Source of the DNA: Suillus spraguei | Taxonomy: Eukaryota > Basidiomycota > Agaricomycetes > Boletales > Suillaceae | Length of the DNA: 64,000 nucleotides | NCBI GenBank assembly: GCA_016800925.1 | Contig: JABCPU010000294.1 | Location: forward strand, 1 to 64,000 | Reading direction: 5' to 3' | Shown: positions 46,126 to 55,950 of the stretch, one piece after another | Numbering within the stretch: position 1 is the first letter of the stretch | Layout of the letters: every line of letters begins with the position of its first letter | The notes under the pieces: generated by a model | The model's database searches: none | The model's input: the letters and a program-made list of their open reading frames with translations, nothing else | Told to the model about the DNA's origin: nothing | Translations under genes and position numbers: made by a program

Positions 46126-49100
46126 TCAGGATGTCTGCAATGTTTCATGCGAGGGCAGCCAGGAGGGTAGGAAGACACCATTTTCAATATGTTCACGGAT
46201 GAAGTGATAGCGAATATCAATGTGTTTAGAACAGATGTGATTCTTTGCTTCCTTTGAAAGGGAGATGGCACCTGTATTATCCATGTAGAGGAGGAGGGGA
46301 AGGGATATTGAGACATGCAGCGCCATGAACAAGGACCGAAGCCAGATACCTTCTTGTATGGCATGTGTCACAGCCATGTACTCAGCCTCGGTGGATGATA
46401 ATGCATGAGTGGTTTGCTTTTTGGACATGTGAGCAATCAGTCCACCAGAAAAGAACCATGCATAGCCAGAGATGGAGAGTCTGTCTTCAGGTGAGCTTGC
46501 CCAGTCAGTGTCACAGTACCCACGTAGGCCCTCATCAGCCCTGTTACCTCCATAATGAGATCTATAATTGATTGTACCACTCAGGTAACGAAGGAGGCAT
46601 TTAGCGGCAGCGTAAAAGTGGGGTGATGGTTGTGCATTGTGTTGGGCAAGAGCATTGACAGCATAGGCAATGTCCGCTCTGGTGCAGATGGTGAGGTACA
46701 AAAGCTCTCTCACAATTTTGCAGTAGTGAGTGGGGAGATTGGCAATGTTGTCATAAACATCTGTGTCAAGGCCGAATGGGTGCTTGGCATCGAGAGGAAG
46801 ATGGACAGGATTACAATCCAAAAGGTCGTACTCATCGAGGAGGTAGGATATATAGTCCCCCTGGTGCATCCAAAGCTGATGGGTAGAATGCTCTCGCTTG
46901 AACTGAATCCTCAGGAACCGCCGGATTGGCCCGAGGTCCTTAATGCCAAATCATTGAGCTATACGGCCCTTGATGTACAGCAGGAAGGGCTTGGAGTTCG
47001 AAGTCCCCATGCCATCGTCGACATGCCAACCCACAATGCAAAAGATATGGCCAGAGGATGGTGTGGTTGTGTCATAAATGAACACTGCGTGATCTACAGT
47101 GCAGCGCATGAATCCGAGCTCCAGCATGACTGCACGAACTTGCTCATACCACTCCATGGCTGACTGCTTCAGACCATAAATGGTTCTAAGCATGAGCCAA
47201 ACCAGGAGCATCCAATCCCCCTCCTCAAATCCCTTAGGCTGCCTCATATATATCTCCTCCTTCAAGATCCCCCAGAGGAATGCATGTCTCGCATCAAATG
47301 TGTCAAGCTCCCAATCGTTGCGACAAGAGCCGCAATGAACGGATGAAGCTGTTTTGACAATGGGTGCAAAAGTTGCGCCATAGTTGACTCCAGGGATCTG
47401 TGAAAAGCCCTGGGCAACAAGCTGAGCCTTGTAAGTAGATCCACCTTTGTTGTCCTCTTTGAACTCAAGGACCCAGTGGTTGCCAATGGCTTTATGTCCT
47501 GTTGGAAGGGTGGTGACTTTGTATACCTGCATCTCTTTCATCATTGCTAACTTGGCCTTCATAGCAGCAAGCCAATGTTCATGGTCTGGGTGCTTCATGG
47601 CCTCATTGTAAGTGGCAGGAGGGACTGACATGTCGTACTCGGGGCTGGATGGATTGTGTTTGCAGTTGCTTCGGATGGCCACATTAGTTTGTTCCTCAAT
47701 GATGAGGTTGGCCATCACCTCTGGAATGTCCATGTTTGGCTCCACATTAGTGACGTCCTCAGGGATAGCATCAAGTGTTGAAGACTTCACCAGCACCCCC
47801 TCACTTGTTGCTTCTGTGACTCTCACTGAGCAGGCAATGCGAAGTGCCTGAAGATGAGCTTTCACTGTGGCCAACTCTTCTGCATAAAAATGGCCAGCCT
47901 CTGTAATGACACAAGAACGGGAAGAACATTGTGGTGGAGTTGGAACTGATGAGAGTGCAGGTGTAGGCAGGGATGGAGCAGATGGAGCAGATTGAGGAAT
48001 GGGCAGAGATGAAGGTAAATCCTTGTCAGAGTCAGAATCTGAGTCGTAAGTGTGGCTGATGGAAGGGAGGTTTTTGTCAAAGATGACATCTCTGGCAATG
48101 AAGAATGCACCAGTTCCCTGGTCTCGAAGGTGATAACCTTTTGTGCTGTCTGGGTAGCCCATAAAGATGGCATGGAGCGAGTGCAGGCCTAGTTTTGCCT
48201 GCAGTTCAGATGGGATTTGGGCGAAGCACTTGGCGCTGAATACACGGAGGTGCAACAGGTCTGGTTTCCATCCATTGACCACCTCATATGGGGTGGTACC
48301 TGGTGGCAGTGAAGTGGACTCACTGTGGTTCCATAGGTAGCAGGCTGTGAGAGCTGCTTCTCCCCATAAGTTGAAAGGTAAACCGGCAGCTTCAAGCATG
48401 GCAAAAAGGCGTCCTTCCACCATGTGAATAGCATGCTCCGCTTTACCATTCTGTTGGTGAGCATATGGGGCAGACAACTGATGGGTGATACCACTGGCTT
48501 CCAGGGCCTGTGTGAACACCATCCCAATAAACTCCCCGCCATTATCAGAATGGAATACCTTGACCTTCCAATTCGCATGGTTCTCCCAACGTTTCCTGAC
48601 AATCTCCCAGGCCTTGAGGGCCTGGTCTTTGGTTGCAAGTAACTGCAAGCTCAAAAGATTGCTGTGGTCATCGAGGAATAGTATGAAGTGAAGTTTTCCA
48701 TGTGGTGTGGTGACAGGAAACAAACTGCAAAGGTCAGAGTGAATAAGGTCAAGGACATGTTTTGCACGTGGTGTCTTGGAAGGTGGGTATGGTTTACGAG
48801 GGTGTTTCGCCATAATGCAGGGTTCACAGGTGTGAAGCGGGTAGGTAGTGTCAATCTTTATGCCAGTGGAGAATAAAGGGAGCTGTTTGATGGCTTTGCC
48901 TCCAGGGTGGCCCAAATGTGCATGCCATAAGTCCCAGGACAATGGTACCTTTGCGAATGTGGAAATCTCAGTATGCAGTGATGGAGTGGATGGGGGAATG
49001 AAGCACAGATTTAAGAATACGAGCTTCCCCACTAAAGGAACTGAGCCAAGGTCATCGCCATGATATATGAGTTGACAGCATGAGGGTGACGGTAAGTAAT

Positions 49101-49485
49101 GAATCGCCCAACCTTTATCTACCATATGCCCAACTGATAGTAGATTGATCAAGGCGCCAGGAGCATGAAGACAGTCACTAAAGTGAATCCATTGTATGCG
49201 ATTGTTTATTGTGAGTTCGGCGACACAGTCTCCGCGTCCAGAGGTAGCTAAAGTTCCGTGATTGGCAGTCTTGACCTTGACTTTGGACTTGCTGTTGTAT
49301 GTCCAGAAGTATGACCTATCTGTTATAAGATTTGATGTCATGCTAGAGTCCAGGATGGTAGACAAGGCTTGATTGGCAATACACGCCATATTCTCCTCGT
49401 TTGGTACAGCATCCAAGTCAAGCTCTTCAATAGCAGCTGAAGACCATTCGCGATGGTGAGTGCTTGTCATCACAAGAGCTGTCAT
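46126..49485 (-). pseudogene. pol: Ty1/copia pol polyprotein, one in-frame stop
   Basis: The 844-residue frame (ATG 49485) and the downstream frame (from 46950) are in phase, separated by one TGA at 46951-46953 between KGRIAQ and FGIKDLG. A protease remnant is ILDSSMTSNL at residues 44-53, with the usual DSG changed to DSS. The GAG-pre-integrase zinc motif is WHAHLGH...CEPC (H188, H193, C220, C223). Integrase follows with D251, D314 and E350, giving D,D-35-E spacing. Reverse transcriptase follows with VNYGATFAPIVK and the catalytic WHVDDG near residue 822. After the stop come RNase H motifs (GYCDTDWASSPEDRLSISGY, SSTEAEYMAVT, DNTGAISLS, KHIDIRYHF). Apart from the stop and the protease change it is nearly complete. 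The gag-pol junction is one frame out. Confidence 0.9.
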
Positions 49486-49637
49486 TTCTGGGGTGGAATA
49501 GGTGTCATAGAGGTGGAAGGTTTCGACTCAGTGGCTGAAGCTGCGACGTCCTTCCTCTTTCCTCCACGTTCTCCTCGTCCTCCCCATGGGGACTTCCCTT
49601 TTATGCCACCCCCTTGCTGCATGCAATGATCGCGGTG

Positions 49638-50600
49638 TAGCAAGAAAAGTCACACTGACCATCAAAACCCCGTTTTCGACAAGCATCTTGTTAATGTCTG
49701 CAGCGGCGCCTGAAGAATTTCCTTATAGCGATGAAATAGCCTTTTTGCTCTGCTAAGGCTAAACCATTCTTCTCCCATGAACCCTTACCGGATCCTTGCA
49801 CCGATGCCCTCATGTCCCATCCAATTCTGTCTAGAATCCATTGGTGTGTAGTTACTTTGCTTCGCCATTACTAAACCTATGGCAGGATTTACCTTACATC
49901 TCAAGGGGCCACTGCACGTTGTGCGCCTCTTTATTAAATACCCTGTTTATTTTCTTTCTCGCTACCGGACTCGCATAGCTATCTTGTATGCGCTCGCATA
50001 TGTTAAAAAGGACTGAACATACATACCATTACTTTTACTTCCCATTACATCCCTTCACTAGGACTTAGTATCAGAAACGCTTGCTAGTCACAATCTATTT
50101 GCCTTTGAACTTTTCTCCATTCGAACTTTGCTCATTGATTTAACCCCCAGTGACTTTACCACTCAAAGTACTGTGCAACTTTCAACTTCACTACTCGTAA
50201 CTGGACTGCGGCCAGTGATCTTGCTGGGTCGTTTTCTCTCTCATCTGCATTCTCGCTTGTATGGAGTTGCTGCTACTGCTACCACACCGTCGGTGGTAAT
50301 AACATTTTCGTCTCGCCCAAGTAACATTGTTCTTGCTCTCGCTAGCTAACCATTGCAGCTATCCTTACCGTGTGTGTACCACTGGCATCGCGCTAGTACC
50401 GCTGATATACCGCTACCGCTGCTAACCTTGGAAGTCGGAATTCTCGTTGCCTTATTAGTACTTCCTTGTTTCCTTCGCACTAACTTAGAAGGAATTGCTT
50501 CTATTTGCAGTCCTCTTGGGTCAAATATCTCACTTGCACCTTCAGTAGGATTAACGCTGCACTTATACTTAGGCCAGCACTAGTTTCTTCGTTTCAGTGG
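49638..50600 (-). mobile_element. Family B LTR inserted in copia gag
   Basis: About 49660-50596 matches the gypsy LTR at 62720-63631. Similarity extends 20-odd bases into that element's leader (GTGTAGCAAG...), so this is an LTR plus a little internal sequence. The copia coding sequence on both sides (CENPVC... and RDHCMQQGG, the zinc knuckle) is separated by it. A near-perfect 12-bp repeat, CAATGATCGCGG / CAATGATCGTGG, flanks it at 49625-49636 and 50611-50622. This is longer than a normal LTR target duplication. A short extra piece (CATGCGT) lies at the right junction. Confidence 0.75.
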
Positions 50601-51443
50601 TCATGCGTCAATGATCGTGGCAGTCTGGCACAGACTGGGTTTTCGCAGGCTACCCCCTTGGGGTTGTGCTTGTGGATGTGTATGCCTGTAGCAGGGTTGT
50701 TTCTTCACTCGGTTGAGGGAATGCTGGTGGCATTGGCATACTCAGAGCCAGGATGTGCTCCCATGCACTGCTGACCACATTGATGGTTAGCTTCTTCAGT
50801 GAAGGAGGTTACAACTTCCTCAAATGTGAGTCTCGCTATGGTAGTGGATGTGGACGTAGTTGCTGCTGACAGTTGTTTATAGTGAGCCATTGTCAGGCTT
50901 CGAAATACGACCCACTGAGGAGTATCTGGTAGACCGTTAAGGAGCATCCAGATGCTGTCATTATCTGAGAAGGCAACTCCCATTTCTGTGAAGTGATGAC
51001 AACCATTCTTGAATACTCCTAGGTAACGAGAGGCATCATCCGCATCCTTCAGTTTCTCAAGAAATAGTTGAGTGCGTAGTTCAAATTGGGAAGTGACATC
51101 AAGATGGGTGAAACATTTGGAGAGTATGTCCCACTGCTCACAAGCTGTGAGCTTCTTGCGAGCATGTTTTGAACAATTGGTGAGAGTCTTCTTCCAATAA
51201 CTGCCTTTGTCTGTGCATCCTCCTTAATCCATTCCTTTATAAGGACAAGCTCAGAGGCTGTTGGTTGGCCTGCAGTGGCGGGTGTGGGCATGACACTGGA
51301 AAACTCGGCGACATTGTTGGGGTCGTCCCTTTGCTACAGTGATTCCACAAACCTTCTCTGGTGAGCGCCACTTCTACTGCATGCCTCCAGCTCAGATAAT
51401 TATCTGAGCCAGTCAGTTCTGGAACATGGTTGAATTTCCCCAT
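50597..51443 (-). pseudogene. gag: Ty1/copia gag, frameshifted
   Basis: From ATG 51443 the minus strand reads FNHVPELTGSDNYLSWRHAV, the start typical of copia gag (UBN2-like) proteins. It shifts frame near 51270 into ELVLIKEWIKEDAQTKAVIG and again near 51065 into FLEKLKDADDAS and MGVAFSDNDSIWMLLNGLPD. The C-terminal zinc knuckle should follow, but it is split by the family B LTR. The 5' half lies here and the remainder (RDHCMQQGGGIKGKSPWGG) is at about 49640-49500. The protein would form the virus-like particle. Two frameshifts and the insertion make it non-functional. Confidence 0.75.
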
Positions 51444-51540
51444 GGCTGCGCTTCATGACAGATGGGAGTTGTTTGTTGAGTTTAGCCGTTAGATAAACGT
51501 GAGTCTTTCGCATCGCATATGATTTCTGTGCTTCTGGGCA

Positions 51541-51554
51541 CAGGGCTCATAACC
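51541..51554 (-). promoter_or_regulatory. Copia primer-binding site matching initiator tRNA-Met anticodon arm
   Basis: The plus strand CAGGGCTCATAACC (14 bases) ends exactly where the 5' LTR begins. It equals positions 27-40 of yeast-type initiator tRNA-Met, the anticodon stem-loop with anticodon CAT. The element RNA therefore reads GGTTATGAGCCCTG, complementary to an internal tRNA segment and not to its 3' CCA end. Drosophila copia is known to use such a 5' tRNA half cut near position 39. Confidence 0.7.
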
Positions 51555-51896
51555 TATACACTAGCGACAGACTAGCTCAGTAATGTGTCAAGACAATACT
51601 AACATTGAAGTACCTAGTGACAGACTAGCTAGTAGGGTACATCAGTAATGAAGTGAATACAATGTGATAGATAGCATACCTCAGTAATGCATCAAGACAA
51701 TACTGAGGTATTCAAGTGGTGTGAGAGGACCAAAATATGTTAGCTAAGAAGGTCTGGGGGATTGTCGTGCAGAAGTATCATATGGTGCGAAGTCAAGAAG
51801 TCAAATGTGTCATATGGTGTCGATGGTGGATCGAGATAAGTAGTGAGAGCATACAAGATAGGTAAGGAAGTGAATAATAACGTCCACATCTCAAAA
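51555..51896 (-). repeat. Copia 5' LTR
   Basis: It is about 342 bp and matches the split 3' LTR. It holds two copies of TAGYGACAGACTAGCT and the segment ACCTCAGTAATGCATCAAGA with a partial internal repeat. It also preserves the empty Plavaka target site at 51655-51670. Confidence 0.85.
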
Positions 51897-52092
51897 TATA
51901 GCACATATATTTATTTTATGCACCTTCCCTATTGATCTCAAGCAATGATTCAATAAGAGTATACACATATAATGAAAATTTTATTCACCACAGAAATGAT
52001 AGACCCACTGGCCATATTTACGAAGATGAGCCGCTCGTTGCCTGTAATGATCTCAACACCAATCAGCAATAGTGAACACAACAGATAAACAA

Positions 52093-52555
52093 TCACTGCT
52101 GTGTGCCCTCTGAGTGAATGAATGTTAGAATACTGCTCTTCTTTCGCTCCATATGTAGGTGTCCAACATTGAGGTCCACCATCAATAAACGGAAATTTGC
52201 TACCTCCACACGATGGCACCAGATATTGAGAAGCATAACTTGATGTTCAATAATGCAGTTAGCCAGGTGCTTCTCGGCTTTGCACACTTTCCGTTTTGCT
52301 TTTGCTGCTTCAAGGGCGAGGTTAGAGTAATCAGTGCCACCTTCTGAGTCTGCAACCCCATCTAACAACATGTAGTCAACCTCCTGCAGAGGATGTACAT
52401 ATAAGAATGATCAACAAACAAATTAGGCTAGAACTCACAAGGTGCATAGCAGTAGGAAAATCATCTTCCCCTCCCATATAGTATGATTGTGCTGTATTCA
52501 ACATTTGCGGATTTGGATTTGGATGTGGTTGGAAGTGACAATTAACAGGTGCCAT
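52093..52555 (-). CDS. Small two-exon hypothetical gene, apparently intact
   Basis: I do not recognise the family. Exon 1 (52555-52439) starts ATG in a good context (TGCCATGG) and encodes 39 residues (MAPVNCHFQPHPNPNPQMLN..., Pro/Asn-rich). The intron 52438-52384 is 55 bp with GTGAGT donor and TGCAG acceptor in phase 0. Exon 2 (52383-52093) encodes 96 residues: an acidic start, then a basic amphipathic helix (LALEAAKAKRKVCKAEKHLA) and a tail ending SEGTQQ and TGA. Total length is 135 residues. It has no internal stop or frameshift, unlike most neighbours. It diverges from the zinc-finger ORF at 52666, with about 110 bp between starts. Confidence 0.5.
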
Positions 52556-52665
52556 GGCAGGAGTTGTGCGGCTGCAGCTGTGTTCAGAGAAGCATAAAGA
52601 TTGAAAAGAGCATAGACATTGAGGAGAGCTGTGGGAGTTCATGGAATGATGGTACAATATCAATA

Positions 52666-53286
52666 ATGGCCCCATGTGAAATCTTGATAACTTTGCATAT
52701 GTCAGTACCAACATGCCCAAAATGTGGAAAGACATTCACCAAGGAAAGCAGTGTCACTCACCACCTCAGCCAGCCTCAAACATCTTGTCATAGCTTCATC
52801 TGGGACATTGTTGATATCTTGCAGTTTGCACAGGTGGAACAATGGGAGGAACCTGGAATGAGTACTCACAGATTTGACTCATCTGACTGTGATCAGTTGG
52901 AGAACGGTGCTTATGCAAACCACACAGAATATGATAAAGATACTTATTGCAGCACAGATGACAACCCCATGCAAGACCAAGAAGATGAAGAAGATTCCAG
53001 GGAGGATAAAGAGGATCTGGATTTCCATGATCCATTGTCAGTCAACAGGGATGACGACAAGGATACTCTGATGGAATTAGACCAAGATGATGACACCCGA
53101 GATGAAAATGAATGTGACAATTCAGGTGTTTTCAATGTCCTTGAATGTCACCAGGCAAAAAATGGACAGTGCAAGGCTCCTTCCCCAACTTGTCTATCAA
53201 GTGTACACAATTTTTGTTGCTTATATCTGAAATTACTGACTTGCCCTAGTCCTCTCACAGACACTCCCATGTACATGCTCATTTGA
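52666..53286 (+). CDS. Zinc-finger plus acidic N-terminal module, transposon-type
   Basis: From ATG 52666 (or the next Met at 52699) the frame reads MSVPTCPKCGKTFTKESSVT, then HHLSQPQTSC. This CxxC...HH...C finger is what I know from the start of Agaricomycete Plavaka-like transposases. It is followed by a long acidic segment (about 52910-53120, rich in Asp/Glu, e.g. DQEDEEDSREDKEDLD). The expected catalytic body does not follow. The frame runs on to 53286 over what appears to be the start of the next gene (acceptor CTCACAG near 53261), so the real 3' end is probably earlier. It is likely a truncated transposase fragment. Confidence 0.45.
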   Translation: MAPCEILITLHMSVPTCPKCGKTFTKESSVTHHLSQPQTSCHSFIWDIVDILQFAQVEQWEEPGMSTHRFDSSDCDQLENGAYANHTEYDKDTYCSTDDNPMQDQEDEEDSREDKEDLDFHDPLSVNRDDDKDTLMELDQDDDTRDENECDNSGVFNVLECHQAKNGQCKAPSPTCLSSVHNFCCLYLKLLTCPSPLTDTPMYMLI

Positions 53287-54338
53287 AGCCTCCTAGCCAA
53301 CATCCACCTTGATATGTACAGTGTGCCCCTCAAAGTGTGCCACCTGAAAAGTGCTCTGCTCATGTACAACCTCAGCATCATTCTGCTGCTCAGTCTAAAT
53401 CTCTGCATGCAAATGAATCTTGTGGTTCCACTTGCGGACTATCTCCTCATCATTCAACAATTTTCTCTGGTTGCACATAGCCCCCCTCTCATGGGCGCTC
53501 CTTGTCACAGCTTCCATCTAAGCAACATGATATATACCTTCCCCTGCTTTAACTTCAGGCTGTTCTTGCTCATGTAGTTGTACACCTGATCAGCATGGCC
53601 AACCAAAGAACAGAGGGGAAGGAATGAACAAGCAAACCAACATCTCAAAGCTCGGTTTTTATCCACCATGTTGGCAGGCATTTCTTCAGGCTGCAAAATT
53701 AGAAATGCGCTTGCAGGCTGTACTGACACATCCAGTTCCCAAGCATTCAGACATGCAAAAACTCACATGAGAAGTCCTGGATGCAGTATTATGGACATAT
53801 CACTCAAAGAAGATCAAATTGGAGAAAGGTATGTTGCTCCATACTGCCAGGTGGTCGCAATCTGATGTTCCCCAGGATATTTTCTGGAATACAGTGTACA
53901 GATGACATGCTTGGTGAGTACTGGGTACTGACTGTGAACATGCTTGCTGACACATGATCAGCTCTGTGATGACTTATTCACCTTCCATACAGAGCTCAAG
54001 AAAGTTATCATTTCTATTGTGAAACAACTGTATGGTATCTTCCCAAAAAGCGGTGTGACACATGAGGAAGTGGCACAGAAGCACGTTGCTGATGTAGTGT
54101 CTAAGCTGATCAAGTCTGGTGAATAACTTCAAATTCCTCCTCTGAGGTTGGTAGTAACTGCTGGTGTGGCATCTTGTTCTGGTTTTTTTGGGGCAAGTAT
54201 AAGAATTTTGTCTCTCAGGTTCTCAAGAATACATGCCACAATTTTTACTATGGCAATGGCACAAAAAGCACTGAAGATGACCAATGAATTTCAATGCTCA
54301 ATTCCTGTCAATGGTCTTATTCTTGTGGCTGTGTGTTA
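53262..54338 (+). pseudogene. DUF6532-type protein, broken
   Basis: I recognise the DUF6532 family, an uncharacterised, expanded Agaricomycete protein. The N-terminal part is His/Pro/Ser-rich (HPP*YVQ, TGA 53310-53312; QPQHHSAAQSKSLHANES). After a one-base frameshift near 53535 the conserved domain starts: NISKLGFYPPCWQAFLQAAK, LEMRLQAVLTHPVPKHSD, KLT*EVLDAVLWTYHSKKI (TGA 53768-53770). Later exons read LCDDLFTFHTELKKVIISIV (from 53962), AQKHVADVVSKLIKSG, YKNFVSQVLKNTCHNFYYGN and IPVNGLILVAVC. Introns such as 53914-53961 (GTGAGT...GATCAG) are preserved. The C-terminus is cut at 54339 by a repeat. Two TGA codons fit CGA Arg positions. Confidence 0.65.
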
Positions 54339-54860
54339 AGACCATACTCAAGGGGTAAAAGATCTGAAGGGCTTTGGCCTCAGTTCGTACACTGTGCCCC
54401 TTTCCCAAGTAATGCCCCTTATTTCAGAGGTGAGATATATGTCTGCCATCAGGTATTCATTGCCTTCGGCCCATATGACTGCTTCCGATGAACCTGATGC
54501 AAACATACGGGCCGAAGGAAATGAATACTTGTTGCCATCATGTTGGCTGATGGCACTGATGCAAATGCATGGGCCGATGGAACTCAATACCTGATGTTAA
54601 CACATGGGCCAAAGGAAATAAATACCCTGATGCCATCAAATCGGCCAATGAAACTGGTGCAAACGCACAGGCCGATGGAACTAAATACCCGATGCAATCA
54701 GATGGGCCAAAGGCAATGAATACCTGATCACATCATGTCAGCCGTTGGTACTGATCCAGATGTATGGGCCAATGAAACTGAATAACATTAGGTCCAAAGA
54801 ACATGAATACTTGATGCTATCAGGTCAGCTGATGGAACTGATCATTGGGAAATAAATACA
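54339..54860. repeat. Repeat C with about 55-bp minisatellite
   Basis: Bases 54339-54430 (TTAAGACCATACTCAAGG...) match 63886-63970 at the window end. From about 54450 an imperfect unit of about 50-60 bp recurs eight times, built on GATGCAAAC, GGGCCGATGGAACT and AAATACCTGATG. It interrupts the DUF6532 gene. The class is unknown. Confidence 0.6.
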
Positions 54861-55005
54861 TTATGCCTGTTGGTCGGTCGGTCAGTCGCTGGATACAATT
54901 ATTGGTTACTCGTACATCATGATGGAGCTATCTATATACATCTCCAGTATTATACATGACATTATGGGTAAAAAAACTGCTAGCTGACAAATTACTGGCA
55001 GGAGT
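54861..55005. other. Short spacer, no gene recognised
   Basis: It contains a simple GGTCGGTCGGTCAGTCG run near 54872-54890 and nothing else recognised. Confidence 0.3.
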
Positions 55006-55491
55006 TCAAGAGCACTTCCCCAGCTCATCCATGGGCGCCTTGAGTTGAGACATGGTTGATGCAGCTGCCGCGGCCATCTGGGTCTTCTGCTCTAACATAC
55101 TTGCCAGTGTATTGCTGAGATGTTGCATGCAGGCCCTCATTGCCTGAATTTGATTGAGAAGGGCATCTCTGTCCACTTGACCATGGACCACAGGACCAGC
55201 ACAAGCATTGCTCCCATAGGCTGCCAATGAGCATAAGTGGAAGTCCAGCACAAGAGACATAAGAGAGAAATGACTGACCAGTTGTTCAAAGTGGTCTTGG
55301 GTCATCTCCATGACCTCACTGACATCCAAAAATGGCAGTGGGAATCCAAAGGTATCAAAGCGATCCTTCCACCAATCATGGGAGTAGTTAAGAACAACTC
55401 GGTGATTAGACCTCAGTTCAGGGTCCTCTGGAGAGCAGTAAGAGAAGAATTCATCATGAAATTGCTCAGCGGTTATTGTGCCAGTTTGCAA
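55006..55491 (-). pseudogene. Hypothetical ORF with C-terminal coiled coil
   Basis: The minus strand is open for about 160 residues without a normal start: the frame opens after TGA at 55492-55494 and its first codon is TTG. It reads FDTFGFPLPFLDVSEVMEMT, then ends in a coiled-coil-like stretch (ALLNQIQAMRACMQHLSNTL, ASMLEQKTQMAAAAAS). The plus strand is also open here for 125 residues from a GTG, so the choice of strand is uncertain; the helical heptads favour minus. It may be a gene fragment downstream of the KDZ gene, or unrelated. Confidence 0.3.
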
Positions 55492-55950
55492 TCAGCAGAA
55501 TCTGCTGAGGATGCTGCAAAGGAGGTTGGGCATGGTTGGGTGAATGTTGAGGACTATGCATATGTTGATGCAGGGGAGTACAAAACGCTGAAGGAGGAAT
55601 TAGTTACTGGGTGACACCAACCAACCAATTGATGGCTCACATCTGCCTCCCATTGAAGGTGTCGGACAAAGTTGGCCTTGTAAGCCAGTGTCTGAGGCAC
55701 ATGGCTTTGGTTGCAGGCTATCCAGATGGCGGCAAATCAAGAAGTGGAAAACTCTAAGACATTGGCAGCATCCCACACAGTAAATTCACCAATTTCATAT
55801 GTAGAAGGCACTGGAGAATTGGACACGATGGGTGGAGTGAGGGCAAGTTGGGTTTAATTAATGCAGAATCCCAAGGTTGTATAAAATGACTAATCCACTG
55901 TGGCACTTACCACGACCCCAATGTGGTTGTGGCTGCATATCGACCCCTGG

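Larger units (their letters stand above)
37614..51896 (-). mobile_element. Ty1/copia element with two nested insertions
   Basis: The order on the minus strand is: 5' LTR (51896-51555), primer-binding site (51554-51541), gag from about 51443, a family B LTR insertion (50600-49638), pol 49485-46126, polypurine tract (46064-46054), and a 3' LTR (46053-45819 plus 37722-37614) split by a Plavaka element. Integrase precedes reverse transcriptase, the defining copia order. Over the 225 bp compared, the two LTRs differ at about 11 sites by eye, most of them C/T or G/A. No target-site duplication was found at the outer ends. Confidence 0.85.

Noticed and set aside
46630..47163. Plus-strand ORF of 177 residues within the copia element
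   Set aside because: Antisense of reverse transcriptase/RNase H coding sequence, with no independent match.
51541..51554. Possible tRNA-Met gene
   Set aside because: Only the anticodon arm is matched. There are no acceptor, D or T arms around it, and it lies exactly at an LTR end, so a primer-binding site is the better reading.
52400..52735. Minus-strand ORF extending across the intron and promoter of the small gene
   Set aside because: It reads through a good GTGAGT...TGCAG intron; the spliced model is simpler.
55237..55614. Plus-strand 125-residue ORF opposite the coiled-coil ORF
   Set aside because: It opens at GTG directly after a stop. The minus-strand reading shows better helical heptads. 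Neither is certain, so only the minus strand was listed, at low confidence.
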